Shown here: piece after piece, positions 16,711-26,179 of the stretch
Position numbering within the stretch: the first letter of the stretch is position 1
How the letters are laid out: each line of letters opens with the position of its first letter
Source of the DNA: Comamonadaceae bacterium
GTDB lineage: Bacteria > Pseudomonadota > Gammaproteobacteria > Burkholderiales > Burkholderiaceae_C
Direction of reading: 5' to 3'
Assembly: GCA_947373245.1 (NCBI GenBank)
Contig: CANBWY010000010.1
Span: 1-46,756, forward strand
Length of the DNA: 46,756 nucleotides
Notes under the pieces: model-generated
Database searches by the model: none
Seen by the model: only the letters and a program-made list of their open reading frames with translations
Told to the model about the DNA's origin: nothing
Translations under genes and position numbers: made by a program

Positions 16711-18095
16711 CTGCCCGCGACTTTCATGCGGTTGATGAGCACGGAACCAATTGTCTTGGCTCCCATGTTGTAGGCATCTGCGCCAATGGCTTGAATACCT
16801 TGGAACATGTCTTTCATGTTGCCCGCGATGGTGATTTCTTGCACCGGGTACGCAATGCGACCGTTCTCCACCCAAAAGCCGCTCGCGCCCCGTGAGTAAT
16901 CGCCCGTCACATAATTCACGCCTTGGCCCATCAGCTCAATCACAAACAAGCCTGTGCCCAGCTTTTGCAACATAGCCTCGAGGTCGTCCGTGCTTTGCGT
17001 GAGACGCGAGGACATCACCAAGTTGTGCGAACCACCCGAGTTACCGGTGGTCGCCATGCCCAGTTTGCGGGCGGTGTAGCTGCTCAAGAAGTAGCCTTCG
17101 ACGCGCCCCGCATCCACGACACGACGCGCGCGGGTGGTCACACCTTCGTCATCAAACGGTGAGCTGCCTTTGCCACGCAAAACAAACGGGTCTTCCGAAA
17201 TATCGATGTGTTTGGGGAACACGCGCTTGCCAAGTGAATCCAGCAAAAACGTGGTCTTGCGGTAAAGCGCGCCACCGCTGACGGCTTGCACAAAGCCACC
17301 CAACAAGCCCGCTGCCACAGGCGCTTCAAACAACACGGGGCATTCGATGGTGGCGATCTTGCGCGACTTCAAACGGCTCAGCGCACGCTCAGCGGCATAT
17401 CGGCCAATGGACTCGGGCGAAGACAAATCATCCGCGCTGCGCATGGAGCTGTACCACGCATCGCGCTGCATGCCATCGCCCTTGCCAGCGATAGGCGCCA
17501 CCGAAATGCTGTGTCGAGAGCTGGCATAGCCACCCCGAAAGCCATGGGTGTGCGCGCTGAAAAAATGGCTTTGCTGCGCCGACACCGCAGCGCCTTCGCT
17601 GTTGGTGATGCGCTTGTCGGTTTGCATGGCCGCTGCCTCGCAGCGCAAGGCGATGGTGGCTGCGTCGGCACTGGTAATAGGCCAGGGGTGGAACAAATCC
17701 AGATCGGGGTGGTGTTTGGCAATGTCTTTTTCGTCAGGCAAGCCAGCCACAGGGTCTTCCGCGGTGAAGCGGGCAATGTCGTAAGCCGCTTGCACGGTGC
17801 GCTCAATGGCATCTTGCGAGAAATCAGACGTGCTGGCATTGCCTCGGCGGTGGCCTAAGTACACCGTCACGCCCAGCGATTTGTCGCGATTGCGCTCCAC
17901 GTTTTCCAGCTCGCCTTTGCGAACCGACACGCTCAAACCGCAGCCCTCAGACGCATCGGCGCCGGCATCGGTCGCCCCCAGCTTTTTGGCGTGCTTCAAG
18001 GCCGCGTCCACGAGCGACTCGAAGTGATCGCGGCTGTAGCTGAACCCTTGGGCTGGCGTGTGAACGGAGGCTTTGTTTTTAAGGGCTTTGGTCAT
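16707..18095 (-). CDS. pmbA: PmbA/TldE metalloprotease-complex subunit
   Basis: PmbA (TldE) pairs with TldD in a zinc protease that matures or degrades peptides and unfolded proteins. The 462-residue protein shows the family blocks VSVRKGELENVERNRDKSL, FEAPVAAGLLGGFVQAVSGG, KGSSPFDDEGV and GNSGGSHNLVM. PmbA lacks the zinc-binding HExxxH found in TldD, which is consistent here. No tldD is in the window. The ATG at 18095 was chosen over a 17-residue extension because it places TATCAT about 8 bases upstream and matches family length. The end overlaps the esterase end by 4 bases. Confidence 0.95.
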   Translation of the reverse strand: MTKALKNKASVHTPAQGFSYSRDHFESLVDAALKHAKKLGATDAGADASEGCGLSVSVRKGELENVERNRDKSLGVTVYLGHRRGNASTSDFSQDAIERTVQAAYDIARFTAEDPVAGLPDEKDIAKHHPDLDLFHPWPITSADAATIALRCEAAAMQTDKRITNSEGAAVSAQQSHFFSAHTHGFRGGYASSRHSISVAPIAGKGDGMQRDAWYSSMRSADDLSSPESIGRYAAERALSRLKSRKIATIECPVLFEAPVAAGLLGGFVQAVSGGALYRKTTFLLDSLGKRVFPKHIDISEDPFVLRGKGSSPFDDEGVTTRARRVVDAGRVEGYFLSSYTARKLGMATTGNSGGSHNLVMSSRLTQSTDDLEAMLQKLGTGLFVIELMGQGVNYVTGDYSRGASGFWVENGRIAYPVQEITIAGNMKDMFQGIQAIGADAYNMGAKTIGSVLINRMKVAGS

Positions 18096-18170
18096 ATCGA
18101 AGGCTATGATACTTGCCAGTGCGTTTCCCTTTGTTTTGAAGGGCAAACCGACCCTAAAAAGCCCCCATTT

Positions 18171-18845
18171 ATGTCACGTAAACCCAAAAAAGGTTACTTC
18201 GTCCGAGGTCAATTTGTCGCTGAAGGCAGCGAACTCGACCTCGAACTCAAAGCCGAACTCAAAGGCACCGAAGGCCTCAGCCGCACCGACCGCAAAAAAG
18301 ACAGTGACGACCGCCAAGACCTCGGCGTGGAATTACTCACCCTGCGCAGCGAATTAATCGCACGCCTAAATAGCCAAGGCCACATGACCGACCAGCTGCG
18401 CGAAGCACTGGCCGAAGCACGCCGCATCACCAACTTTGAAGGCAAGCGCCGTCAAATGCAGTACGTGGGCAAACTCATGCGCAAGCTCAGCGAAGCGTCC
18501 ATTGAAGCCGTCAAAGACGCGTTGAACGAACAACGCATGGGCAGCACCCGTGACACCTTGGCCTTGCACTTGGCCGAGAGCTGGCGCGACCGCCTGTTGG
18601 CCGACGACAGCGCCGTGCAAGCCTGGATGGACGAGTACCCCAACACCGACAGCCAACAGCTGCGCGCTTTGGTGCGCCAGGCCCGAAAAGACGATGCCAC
18701 CACCAAGGCCGACATCGCCAAAGGTTTGCTGCCGCGTCAAAGCCGTTCGTACCGCGAAATTTTTCAACTCGTCAAAGAACACTTAAACCAAATCGAAGAC
18801 GTGCAGCACACACCTGAAGAAGACAACGAGGTCTACAAACCATGA
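18171..18845 (+). CDS. darP: DarP (YjgA), 50S ribosome biogenesis factor
   Basis: A 224-residue protein of the DUF615/YjgA family, a late 50S assembly factor in E. coli. It opens MSRKPKKGYFVRGQFV and is highly charged. A long helical central region contains RRQMQYVGKLMRKLSE, and the end carries LRALVRQARKD and SYREIFQLVKEHL, both family hallmarks. The longer open frame starting at 17991 overlaps pmbA and is rejected. A 75-base gap to pmbA holds divergent promoters. Its stop overlaps the mog start (ATGA). Confidence 0.93.
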   Translation: MSRKPKKGYFVRGQFVAEGSELDLELKAELKGTEGLSRTDRKKDSDDRQDLGVELLTLRSELIARLNSQGHMTDQLREALAEARRITNFEGKRRQMQYVGKLMRKLSEASIEAVKDALNEQRMGSTRDTLALHLAESWRDRLLADDSAVQAWMDEYPNTDSQQLRALVRQARKDDATTKADIAKGLLPRQSRSYREIFQLVKEHLNQIEDVQHTPEEDNEVYKP

Positions 18846-19462
18846 ACGGCGCCGCTTTGCCCACACCCGATGCGCGTTGCGACACCATCCAAGTGGGCAT
18901 CGTGTCGATCAGCGACCGGGCATCCAGCGGCGTCTACCAAGACAAAGGTCTCCCCGCTTTGCGCGATTGGCTGGGCCAAGCTTTGTACAACCCCATTGCG
19001 TATGTCGAACGCCTCATTCCCGACGAACAAGCCACCATCAGCCAAACACTGATCGAGCTGGTCAATGCGGGGTGTGACTTGGTCTTGACCACGGGCGGCA
19101 CAGGCCCCGCCAAACGTGACGTGACACCCGAAGCCACTTTGGCCGTGGCCCACAAAGAGATGCCGGGCTTTGGCGAACAAATGCGCCAAATTAGTCTGAA
19201 ATTTGTGCCCACCGCCATCTTGTCGCGTCAAGTGGCGGTGATTCGCGAAGCGTGCCTGATCATCAATTTACCCGGTCAACCCAAATCGATTCAAGAAACC
19301 TTAGGCGGCTTGAAAGATGCAGATGGCAAACAAGTGATGGACGGCATCTTTGCTGCGGTGCCCTATTGCCTCGACTTGATTGGCGGGCCTTATATGGAAA
19401 CGCGCGATGCGTTTTGCAGGGGCTGGCGACCTAAGACCGCCATCCAATCTAAACGCGTTTAA
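18842..19462 (+). CDS. mog: Molybdopterin adenylyltransferase
   Basis: A 206-residue enzyme that adenylates molybdopterin before molybdenum insertion. It has VGIVSISDRASSGVYQDKG, LVLTTGGTGPAKRDVTPEAT (the conserved nucleotide/pterin-binding loop) and INLPGQPKSI. The ATG overlaps the darP TGA, indicating coupled translation. The stop TAA shares bases with the stop of the convergent gene at 19459. No other moa/moe genes are in the window. Confidence 0.95.
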   Translation: MNGAALPTPDARCDTIQVGIVSISDRASSGVYQDKGLPALRDWLGQALYNPIAYVERLIPDEQATISQTLIELVNAGCDLVLTTGGTGPAKRDVTPEATLAVAHKEMPGFGEQMRQISLKFVPTAILSRQVAVIREACLIINLPGQPKSIQETLGGLKDADGKQVMDGIFAAVPYCLDLIGGPYMETRDAFCRGWRPKTAIQSKRV

Positions 19463-19842
19463 CGCGCTTTACCAGAGATCTTTTGCACCGCAGGTTTAGC
19501 GCCTGACATGTCAAAGTAAATCTCGTCAAAAAACAATTTCACACTAGGCAAGCCGTTGCCCTTGGCGCTGCGACTGGGAGCGAAATGCAACATGTCGAAC
19601 ACATAGTGGTTCAAAGTTTCCACAAATTGATTGAAGTGGGGCATCTCGATGTCAAACAAGGGCTTCATCCAAATCTTCCACTGCCCCCGCATCACAGGGT
19701 CTTCTGAAATGGTGATGTCGCACACGGTGTCGCTGAGTTGCAAACCATATTGCTCAAGATTGAACGTGAATTGCCCTTCAAACACCCCCTCATCGTTCAA
19801 GGTCGCACTGAGGCGTTTTGGGTAGACGTTTAAAAATCTCAT
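19459..19842 (-). CDS. Hypothetical protein downstream of cysE
   Basis: A 127-residue soluble protein with no motif I recognise. It has a beta-rich look (GVFEGQFTFNLEQYGLQLSD, SEDPVMRGQWKIWMKPL) and no signal peptide or membrane segment. It starts 2 bases after the cysE stop, so it is in the trmJ-cysE operon. Its stop (TTA, 19459-19461) overlaps the mog stop from the other strand. The ATG at 19842 is preferred over a TTG two codons earlier. Confidence 0.75.
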   Translation of the reverse strand: MRFLNVYPKRLSATLNDEGVFEGQFTFNLEQYGLQLSDTVCDITISEDPVMRGQWKIWMKPLFDIEMPHFNQFVETLNHYVFDMLHFAPSRSAKGNGLPSVKLFFDEIYFDMSGAKPAVQKISGKAR

Positions 19843-19844
19843 GG

Positions 19845-20624
19845 TCAATCCAATAGTTGGTTCATGCGTGCGGCTTCAAAGTGCTCTTGTCGCGCGGCTT
19901 CGCTGGGAACGCAATTGGGTTTGGCTTGGCCTGTGGAGAGCTGTTCAATGGCTTTCCAAAGCAAGGCGATTTGATGCTCTTGAGACGAGGCGTTGTCAAT
20001 CAAGCCCCGCATGGCTTGGCTCACCGGGTCGTCATTTTGAGTGACGCCATATGCAGAGAACCCCATCTTGGAAGCCGCCTCTTCACGTTTGATCTCTTGG
20101 TTTTTAGCCTCGGCGTGGATGATGCGTGCGGGGTTTCCCACCGCTGTTGCGCCCGCTGGCACGGGCTTGGTCACCACCGCGTTGCTGCCCACTTTGGCAC
20201 CATCGCCGACAGTGAAACCGCCCAACACTTTGGCGCCTGCGCCAATCACCACGTCTTTACCCAAAGTGGGATGCCGCTTGGCCCCTTTGTAGAGGGAAGT
20301 TCCGCCCAAGGTCACCCCTTGGTAAATCGTGCACCCATCGCCAATTTCGGCGGTCTCGCCCACCACCACGCCCATGGCGTGGTCAAAAAACACGCGCTCG
20401 CCAATCTTGGCAGCAGGGTGAATTTCAATGCCCGTCATCCAACGCGCAAGGTGCGAGACGAAACGGCCCAGCCATTTCAAGCCCATGTGCCAGCAGCCGT
20501 GTGCCAAGCGGTGCAGCAGCACCGCATGCAAACCGGGGTAGCAAGTCAACACTTCCCAGCGGCTTCGAGCGGCGGGGTCGCGGTCCAAAATGCATTGAAC
20601 ATCAGAGCGTAGGCGTGAAAACAT
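19845..20624 (-). CDS. cysE: Serine O-acetyltransferase
   Basis: Makes O-acetylserine from serine and acetyl-CoA, the first committed step of cysteine synthesis. The 259-residue protein has the N-terminal helical domain and then left-handed beta-helix hexapeptide repeats. The active-site region is [20 protein letters not shown], followed by [20 protein letters not shown] and [20 protein letters not shown] (quoted in part). A C-terminal extension of about 60 residues beyond the [14 protein letters not shown] segment is longer than in enteric CysE. It starts 9 bases after trmJ. Confidence 0.95.
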   Translation of the reverse strand: MFSRLRSDVQCILDRDPAARSRWEVLTCYPGLHAVLLHRLAHGCWHMGLKWLGRFVSHLARWMTGIEIHPAAKIGERVFFDHAMGVVVGETAEIGDGCTIYQGVTLGGTSLYKGAKRHPTLGKDVVIGAGAKVLGGFTVGDGAKVGSNAVVTKPVPAGATAVGNPARIIHAEAKNQEIKREEAASKMGFSAYGVTQNDDPVSQAMRGLIDNASSQEHQIALLWKAIEQLSTGQAKPNCVPSEAARQEHFEAARMNQLLD

Positions 20625-20633
20625 AGAGGTTCA

Positions 20634-21419
20634 TTATCGTTGGCCATTCGCAGTCTTGCCAGCCGCCTGTGACATGGCCTTGGCAATTCCCCGCAAGATG
20701 TGAATTTCTTCTTGCGTGACCTGTGCGCGGTTGAACAATTGGTTCAAACGTGGCATCAACTTCTTGGGCGCTTCTGGGTCCAAAAATCCGATATCTGTCA
20801 GTGATTGCTGCCAATGGCTCAACAAACCGGCCAGCTCCTGCGCACTGGCGAGGCCAGCGCTGGCGGGGCTTGGCATCAATTCAAAGGACTCGCCTTGTGC
20901 AAAATCTTGCATCGAAGCCAGCCCGCCCAAGGCTTGGCGCCAGTCATAGGCCAACACCTGAACTGCAGCTCCCAAATTTAGCGAGCCAAACTTGGGATCG
21001 GTGGGAATTCGTAAGCAGGTATGGCATCGATACACGTCTTCATTGCGCATGCCAAAGCGTTCTGAGCCAAAAAGAAATGCCACGCCATAGTTCCTGTGAT
21101 CGACATGCTTCTCAACCAAATCAGCAAAATGAGGCCGTGGCTCTAAGGTGGGCGGACCAAAGTCGCGGGGCGTCATGGCGGTGGCGCATAAGTGGGTCAT
21201 GCCATCCAACGCATCGTCTAAGGTGGGCACAACGCGGGCATTGGCCAACACATCCAAAGCGCCGCTGGCACGTTGAATGGTTTCTTCACGCCGCAGCACG
21301 TTGTCCCATCGGGGCGCGACCAACACCAAATCGGTGAAGCCCATCACCTTCATGGCACGCGCTGTGGCGCCCACGTTGCCAGCATGGCTGGTGTTTATTA
21401 ATACGAAGCGGGTTTTCAT
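20634..21419 (-). CDS. trmJ: tRNA (cytidine/uridine-2'-O-)-methyltransferase TrmJ
   Basis: SPOUT-class methyltransferase that modifies position 32 of tRNA. The 261 residues begin [17 protein letters not shown] and contain the knot motifs [13 protein letters not shown] and [18 protein letters not shown]-terminal helical tail is typical of TrmJ. The open frame extends 18 codons further upstream, but the ATG at 21419 fits the family start. It precedes cysE, an arrangement seen in many proteobacteria. The 103-base gap to suhB holds divergent promoters. Confidence 0.95.
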   Translation of the reverse strand: MKTRFVLINTSHAGNVGATARAMKVMGFTDLVLVAPRWDNVLRREETIQRASGALDVLANARVVPTLDDALDGMTHLCATAMTPRDFGPPTLEPRPHFADLVEKHVDHRNYGVAFLFGSERFGMRNEDVYRCHTCLRIPTDPKFGSLNLGAAVQVLAYDWRQALGGLASMQDFAQGESFELMPSPASAGLASAQELAGLLSHWQQSLTDIGFLDPEAPKKLMPRLNQLFNRAQVTQEEIHILRGIAKAMSQAAGKTANGQR

Positions 21420-21522
21420 GAAGGGGGTGCCAGTCTTAGCGCGTAAAATATGGTTCATTGTCGCCGCCCGCATCGCCGGACGTTCATCTTCGTCTCGTTT
21501 GAGTCAGCTCTTCACACAATCT

Positions 21523-22413
21523 ATGTCGTCCTCTTCTATCCACCCCATGCTCAACGTGGCCATCAAGGCTGCACGCGCCGCCGGCGCCATCATCAACCGC
21601 GCCGCGCTCGACGTGGAGGCTGTGCGAATTTCGCAAAAGCAAGTGAACGACTTTGTGACTGAGGTTGACCATAACAGCGAACGCACCATCATCGAGACCC
21701 TGCTCACCGCGTACCCAGACCACGGCATATTGGCCGAAGAGTCAGGCACGACACACGGCAACCCCAACGCAGACCACATCTGGATCATCGATCCCTTGGA
21801 CGGCACGACCAACTTCATCCACGGCTTTCCCTACTACTGCGTGAGCATCGCTTTGCAAGTGCAAGGCCGCTTAGAGCAAGCCGTCATTTACGACCCCACC
21901 CGCAACGACTTATTCACGGCCACCAAAGGCCGTGGTGCGTACATGAACGACCGGCGCATCCGCGTGAGCAAGCGAACCCGCTTGGAAGAGTGCTTGCTGG
22001 CCACCGGCTTCCCGTTCCGTCCCGGTGACGACTTCAACAAATACCTCAGCCTGATGGGCGACATCATGCAACGCACGGCCGGTCTGCGCCGCCCCGGTGC
22101 AGCCGCACTCGACTTGGCCTATGTGGCCGCAGGTTTCAGCGATGGTTTCTTTGAGCTCGGCCTCAAGCCTTGGGACATGGCCGCAGGCGCTTTGCTCATC
22201 ACCGAAGCCGGTGGTTTGGTCAGCAACTTCACAGGCGAAGGCCCCTACCTAGAGCACGAAGAGTGCTTGGCCGCCCCACCCCGCATCTACGCACAGTTGG
22301 TGCCGATCACGCAAAAGTATTCCAAGTTTGCAGGTGCAGACGACAAGCGCGCTGCCAGCACGGCGGCCAAGACCTTGAGCCTGTCACGCCAAGCGCCAGA
22401 CGCGCCACTCTGA
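21523..22413 (+). CDS. suhB: Inositol monophosphatase family protein SuhB
   Basis: A 296-residue Mg2+-dependent phosphatase and Nus-factor homologue. The metal-binding motifs are visible: [16 protein letters not shown], the key [15 protein letters not shown], and [18 protein letters not shown] toward the end. In E. coli SuhB also assists rRNA antitermination; whether that holds here is inference. The start could be the ATG at 21523 or at 21547 (MLNVAIKAA); neither has a strong Shine-Dalgarno sequence. The longer open frame overlapping trmJ is rejected. The Ala/Ser-rich C-terminal tail is poorly conserved. Confidence 0.93.
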   Translation: MSSSSIHPMLNVAIKAARAAGAIINRAALDVEAVRISQKQVNDFVTEVDHNSERTIIETLLTAYPDHGILAEESGTTHGNPNADHIWIIDPLDGTTNFIHGFPYYCVSIALQVQGRLEQAVIYDPTRNDLFTATKGRGAYMNDRRIRVSKRTRLEECLLATGFPFRPGDDFNKYLSLMGDIMQRTAGLRRPGAAALDLAYVAAGFSDGFFELGLKPWDMAAGALLITEAGGLVSNFTGEGPYLEHEECLAAPPRIYAQLVPITQKYSKFAGADDKRAASTAAKTLSLSRQAPDAPL

Positions 22414-22415
22414 AT

Positions 22416-23978
22416 TCACAGCAAGTAGTGCTGCGCCATATAAAGGAAGTCGTCGAGCTGCGCATCTTGCTTCGTCTCACTCTCGAGGATCGCAGCCACT
22501 TGCGGCGCCAGCTCAATCGCTAGGCGCGCGTCTAGAAATAATAGGCGCGAGCGACGTGCCAACACATCTTCCACGGTACGGGCAAATTCCTGTTGCGCGG
22601 CAAATCGCACCATGGCTTCGCTGAGGGACGCCGAAAGCCAATGGTCCGCGCCGGGGAGCTGCATCAAAAGCGCTTGCTCTTCGCCGTAGCTGTGCATACC
22701 TGCCGCTTGCATCAGCGAAAAATTGGCCTGTGTGCCCATGGTCGCGCCTACAAGTCTGCAAGCGTCGCTGTGTGACTCTTTGAATTTTGGGGCGATCAAA
22801 TGCGCTTGAGTGCAACGTACCAGCACGTCTTGAGCAATGGCACGGTAGGTGGTCCATTTCCCACCCGTCACAGTCACCAAGCCACTGCTGCTGATCAACA
22901 CGGTGTGTTCACGGCTCAAATCTTTGGTGTGATTGCCGTCAGCGTCTTGCGGTTTGACCAAGGGGCGTAAGCCCACCCACACACTGCGCACATCCTCTCG
23001 CTTGGGTGCACGCTGCAAATAGCGCGCGGACTCTTGCAAAATGAACGCCACCTCAGCCTCAAAAGCTTGCGGCTCACGCGGCAAGTCGTGCCTCGGTGTG
23101 TCGGTGGTTCCCAAAATCACTTTACCCAACCAAGGCACCGCGAACAACACCCGCCCATCGGAAGTTTTGGGAATCAACAGCGCGTGGTCGCTGTTCAAAA
23201 ACGCACGATCCACCACCAAGTGGACCCCTTGACTGGGTGCCACCATCGGCTTGACCGCAAGGGCATTGGCCGCCCCGTCCATCTCGCGCAGCGCATCCAC
23301 CCAGACCCCTGTGGCATTGATCACGCATTTGGCACGCACATCAAACGGACGGCCTGTTTCTTGATCTGTGCATTGAACGCCCACCACATGTTGGTTTTGA
23401 TGCGTGAGTGCTGTCACGGGGCAATAGTTGATTAACAAAGCGCCCTTGGATGCGGCGGTTCGCGCCAAAGCCACCGCCAAGCGGGCGTCATCAAATTGAC
23501 CATCCCAATATTGAACGCCCCCACGTAAGCCCTGTGCTTGCGCTTGTGGCAATCGCTGCAGCACTTCTGCTCGGTTTAAAAACTCTGTTCGCCCCAGACC
23601 GAATTTTCCAGCCAGCAGGTCATACAACGTGAGCCCCACCCCGTAAAAAACCGTTTCCCACCAACGGTAAGAAGGCATCACAAACGGAATAGGTTGCGCC
23701 AGATGGGGGGCGTTGTACAGCAACACCGCACGCTCGTGCAAAGCCTCGCGCACCAAGCTCACATTACCTTGCGCCAAATATCGCACGCCACCGTGCACTA
23801 ATTTTGTGGCGCGTGAAGATGTGCCTTTTGCAAAATCATGCGACTCTAAAAGCACCACCCGCAGCCCCCGCAAGGTGGCTTCCAAGGCGATCCCCAAACC
23901 CGTGGCACCACCCCCGACGATAGCGATGTCAAACGGCGGAGAGTCTTGTAACTTGGCAAATAAATGTTGGCGAGGCAT
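22416..23978 (-). CDS. glpD: Aerobic glycerol-3-phosphate dehydrogenase
   Basis: A 520-residue membrane-associated FAD enzyme that oxidises glycerol 3-phosphate to dihydroxyacetone phosphate and passes electrons to quinone. It has FDIAIVGGGATGLGIALEA at the N-terminus, GTSSRATKLVHGGVRYL (the FAD/substrate loop), a central VNATGVW-like segment (INATGVWVDALRE) and the C-terminal SSGLVTVTGGKWTTYR. It is the last gene of the glycerol importer operon, 62 bases after glpV with a strong hairpin between them. It follows glycerol uptake (GlpSTPQUV) and phosphorylation (GlpK, encoded divergently). Confidence 0.96.
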   Translation of the reverse strand: MPRQHLFAKLQDSPPFDIAIVGGGATGLGIALEATLRGLRVVLLESHDFAKGTSSRATKLVHGGVRYLAQGNVSLVREALHERAVLLYNAPHLAQPIPFVMPSYRWWETVFYGVGLTLYDLLAGKFGLGRTEFLNRAEVLQRLPQAQAQGLRGGVQYWDGQFDDARLAVALARTAASKGALLINYCPVTALTHQNQHVVGVQCTDQETGRPFDVRAKCVINATGVWVDALREMDGAANALAVKPMVAPSQGVHLVVDRAFLNSDHALLIPKTSDGRVLFAVPWLGKVILGTTDTPRHDLPREPQAFEAEVAFILQESARYLQRAPKREDVRSVWVGLRPLVKPQDADGNHTKDLSREHTVLISSSGLVTVTGGKWTTYRAIAQDVLVRCTQAHLIAPKFKESHSDACRLVGATMGTQANFSLMQAAGMHSYGEEQALLMQLPGADHWLSASLSEAMVRFAAQQEFARTVEDVLARRSRLLFLDARLAIELAPQVAAILESETKQDAQLDDFLYMAQHYLL

Positions 23979-24003
23979 GGTCTAACAGAACAAGTCAATG
24001 AAC

Positions 24004-24028
24004 GGAGGTCGCCATTTGAGCGACCTCC
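24004..24028 (-). terminator. Strong glpV-glpD intercistronic hairpin
   Basis: GGAGGTCGC (24004-24012) pairs perfectly with GCGACCTCC (24020-24028) around a 7-base loop. It starts 12 bases after the glpV stop. No U-run follows, so full termination is unlikely. Such hairpins after binding-protein genes usually protect the upstream mRNA and lower downstream expression. Confidence 0.6.
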
Positions 24029-24040
24029 CGGCGGTAACGT

Positions 24041-25774
24041 TTAACGCACGCGTCCTTCTTTCCATGCGTTCAATAGCTTGTCATAAGCAATGGTTTCGCC
24101 TTTAGGCTTTTCATTGTCAAGTTTTTTCCAAGGTGCCCCCTTGTCGCTCAACCACTTGGCGGGGTCCATCTTAGGATTCAGCTTAGGTGCGCATTGCGCC
24201 ATGCCAGCACGTTCCAAACGTCCCATGACTTGGTCCATTTCTTCGGCCAAGTTATCCATCGCGCCTTGCGGTGTTTTTTCGCCCGTCACTGCTTGTGCCA
24301 CGTTCTTCCACCACAGTTGCGCCAACTTTGGATAGTCAGGCACGTTGGTGCCAGTGGGTGTCCAAGCCACGCGTGCCGGACTGCGATAAAACTCAACCAA
24401 GCCACCCAACTTCGGTGCCAAATCGGTCATCGCTTGGCTGCGAATGTCGCTCTCACGAATTGGCGTCAAACCCACAATGGTCTTTTTGAGCGACACAGTT
24501 TTGCTGGTCACGAACTGGGCGTACAACCAAGCTGCCGCAGTTTTGTTCTCATCATGACCTTTGAAGAAGGTCCATGAGCCTACGTCTTGGTAGCCGTTTT
24601 GCATGCCTTGTTTCCAATACGGTCCATTCGGGCCTGGTGCCATGCGCCACTTGGGTGTGCCATCGGCGTTGACCACGGGCAAACCGGGCTTGGTCATGTC
24701 TGCAGTGAAAGCGGTGTACCAAAAGATTTGCTGGGCAATTTGGCCTTGTGCAGGCACAGGGCCGGCTTCGCCAAAGGTCATGCCAGTAGCTTCTTTGGGC
24801 GCGTATTTTTTCATCCAATCCACGTACTTGGTCAGTGCGTAAACCGCAGCGGGCGAGTTGGTTGCACCACCACGTGACACCGAAGCGCCTACAGGTGTGC
24901 AACGGTCATCGGCGACACGAATACCCCACTCGTCCACGGGCATGCCGTTGGGAATGCCTTTGTCTGCGGTGCCCGCCATCGACAGCCAAGCGTCCGTGAA
25001 ACGCCAACCCAGTGAAGGGTCCTTCTTGCCGTAGTCCATGTGACCATAAATGGCTTTGCCATCAATATTCTTCACGTCGTTGGTGAAGAAATCGGCGATG
25101 TCTTCATAGGCGCTCCAGTTGAGTGGCACGCCCAAGTCGTAACCATATTTGGCTTTGAATTTATCTTGCAGGTCTTTGCGTGCAAACAAATCGGCACGGA
25201 ACCAATACAGGTTGGCAAATTGTTGGTCAGGCAGTTGATACAGCTTTTTGTCTGGGCCTGTGGTGAAACTGGTGCCAATGAAGTCTTTCAAGTCCAACCC
25301 GGGGTTGGTCCATTCCTTGCCCTTGCCCACCATGTAGTCAGACAACGGCATGATTTTTCCGTAACGGTAATGGGTACCGATCAAGTCGGAATCTGAAATC
25401 CAGCCGTCATAAATTGACTTACCCGATTGCATGGACGTTTGCAATTTCTCGACCACGTCACCCTCTTGAATCAAGTCGTGCTTGACCTTGATGCCCGTGA
25501 TTTCTTCGAAGGCTTTGGCCAACGTTTTGGATTCGTACTCATGGGTGGTAATGGTCTCAGAGACTACTGAAATTTCCTTCACGCCTTTGGCTTGAAGTTT
25601 TTTGGCTGCATCCATGAACCACTTCATTTCAGCGAGTTGCTTTTCTTTATTCAGGGTAGAGGGTTGGAACTCACTGTCCACCCATTTTTTTGCCTCTGTA
25701 TCACCAGCCCACGCACTGTGTCCCATCACCACAGCCGCCGCCGCAAAAGCCAGCGCTCGGAATTTCATTTTCAT
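24041..25774 (-). CDS. glpV: Glycerol ABC transporter substrate-binding protein GlpV
   Basis: A 577-residue periplasmic binding protein, much longer than usual for the class but normal for GlpV of the GlpSTPQUV glycerol importer described in Rhizobium. It has a signal peptide (FRALAFAAAAVVMGHSAWA), an N-terminal lobe with ISVVSETITTHEYESKTLAKAFEEI-type sequence (quoted in part), and GWRFTDAWLSMAG and WYTAFTADM in the C-terminal lobe. The ATG at 25774 has AAGGAGA upstream; longer open frames are rejected. It lies 85 bases after glpU and upstream of glpD, and the identification rests on both sequence and operon. Confidence 0.93.
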   Translation of the reverse strand: MKMKFRALAFAAAAVVMGHSAWAGDTEAKKWVDSEFQPSTLNKEKQLAEMKWFMDAAKKLQAKGVKEISVVSETITTHEYESKTLAKAFEEITGIKVKHDLIQEGDVVEKLQTSMQSGKSIYDGWISDSDLIGTHYRYGKIMPLSDYMVGKGKEWTNPGLDLKDFIGTSFTTGPDKKLYQLPDQQFANLYWFRADLFARKDLQDKFKAKYGYDLGVPLNWSAYEDIADFFTNDVKNIDGKAIYGHMDYGKKDPSLGWRFTDAWLSMAGTADKGIPNGMPVDEWGIRVADDRCTPVGASVSRGGATNSPAAVYALTKYVDWMKKYAPKEATGMTFGEAGPVPAQGQIAQQIFWYTAFTADMTKPGLPVVNADGTPKWRMAPGPNGPYWKQGMQNGYQDVGSWTFFKGHDENKTAAAWLYAQFVTSKTVSLKKTIVGLTPIRESDIRSQAMTDLAPKLGGLVEFYRSPARVAWTPTGTNVPDYPKLAQLWWKNVAQAVTGEKTPQGAMDNLAEEMDQVMGRLERAGMAQCAPKLNPKMDPAKWLSDKGAPWKKLDNEKPKGETIAYDKLLNAWKEGRVR

Positions 25775-25859
25775 GTCTGTCTCCTTGTCAATTGCATCCC
25801 AAATGAATACAAAACGCCAGCCTGTGGGAAGGACCAAGCTGGCTTGGGTGAATGTCCGG

Positions 25860-26168
25860 TTAACCCTTGCGCATGACAAGCATCAACCAAACCACACTCA
25901 GTGATGTGCCCCACCAAATCGAGGGCTCATCCAACAACCCAAACTGGGTGGCCAACCAACCGGCCATGCCAACAAACATCAAATTGATGTACGCCGCACC
26001 TAGCAACCCAATGAACAAGCGGTCCCCGCGCGTGGTGACCAGGGGCAAAAAACCCTTGCGTGCAACGGTGGGCGACTTAATTTCCCACACCGTCATGCCT
26101 ACCAGCATCAAGACCACCAAGATAAAAAAGACCGCCACCGGAGGCGTCCAATACATCCAACTCAACAT
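25860..26168 (-). CDS. glpU: Glycerol transporter accessory membrane protein GlpU (DUF2160)
   Basis: A 102-residue inner-membrane protein with about three hydrophobic segments (PPVAVFFILVVLMLVGMTVW, FIGLLGAAYINLMFVGMAGW, and near WGTSLSVVWLMLVM). It contains the conserved KGFLPLVTTRGDRLF. It matches the small DUF2160 protein that accompanies glycerol ABC importers, whose exact role is unknown. The ATG at 26168 has AAAGGGAAA before it, and the longer open frame, which overlaps glpQ out of frame, is rejected. It lies 11 bases after glpQ. Confidence 0.88.
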   Translation of the reverse strand: MLSWMYWTPPVAVFFILVVLMLVGMTVWEIKSPTVARKGFLPLVTTRGDRLFIGLLGAAYINLMFVGMAGWLATQFGLLDEPSIWWGTSLSVVWLMLVMRKG

Positions 26169-26179
26169 GATGTTTCCCT

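Noticed and set aside
19857-20612. 251-codon plus-strand frame opposite cysE
   Set aside because: Complete overlap with an unmistakable cysE; composition is that of a shadow frame.
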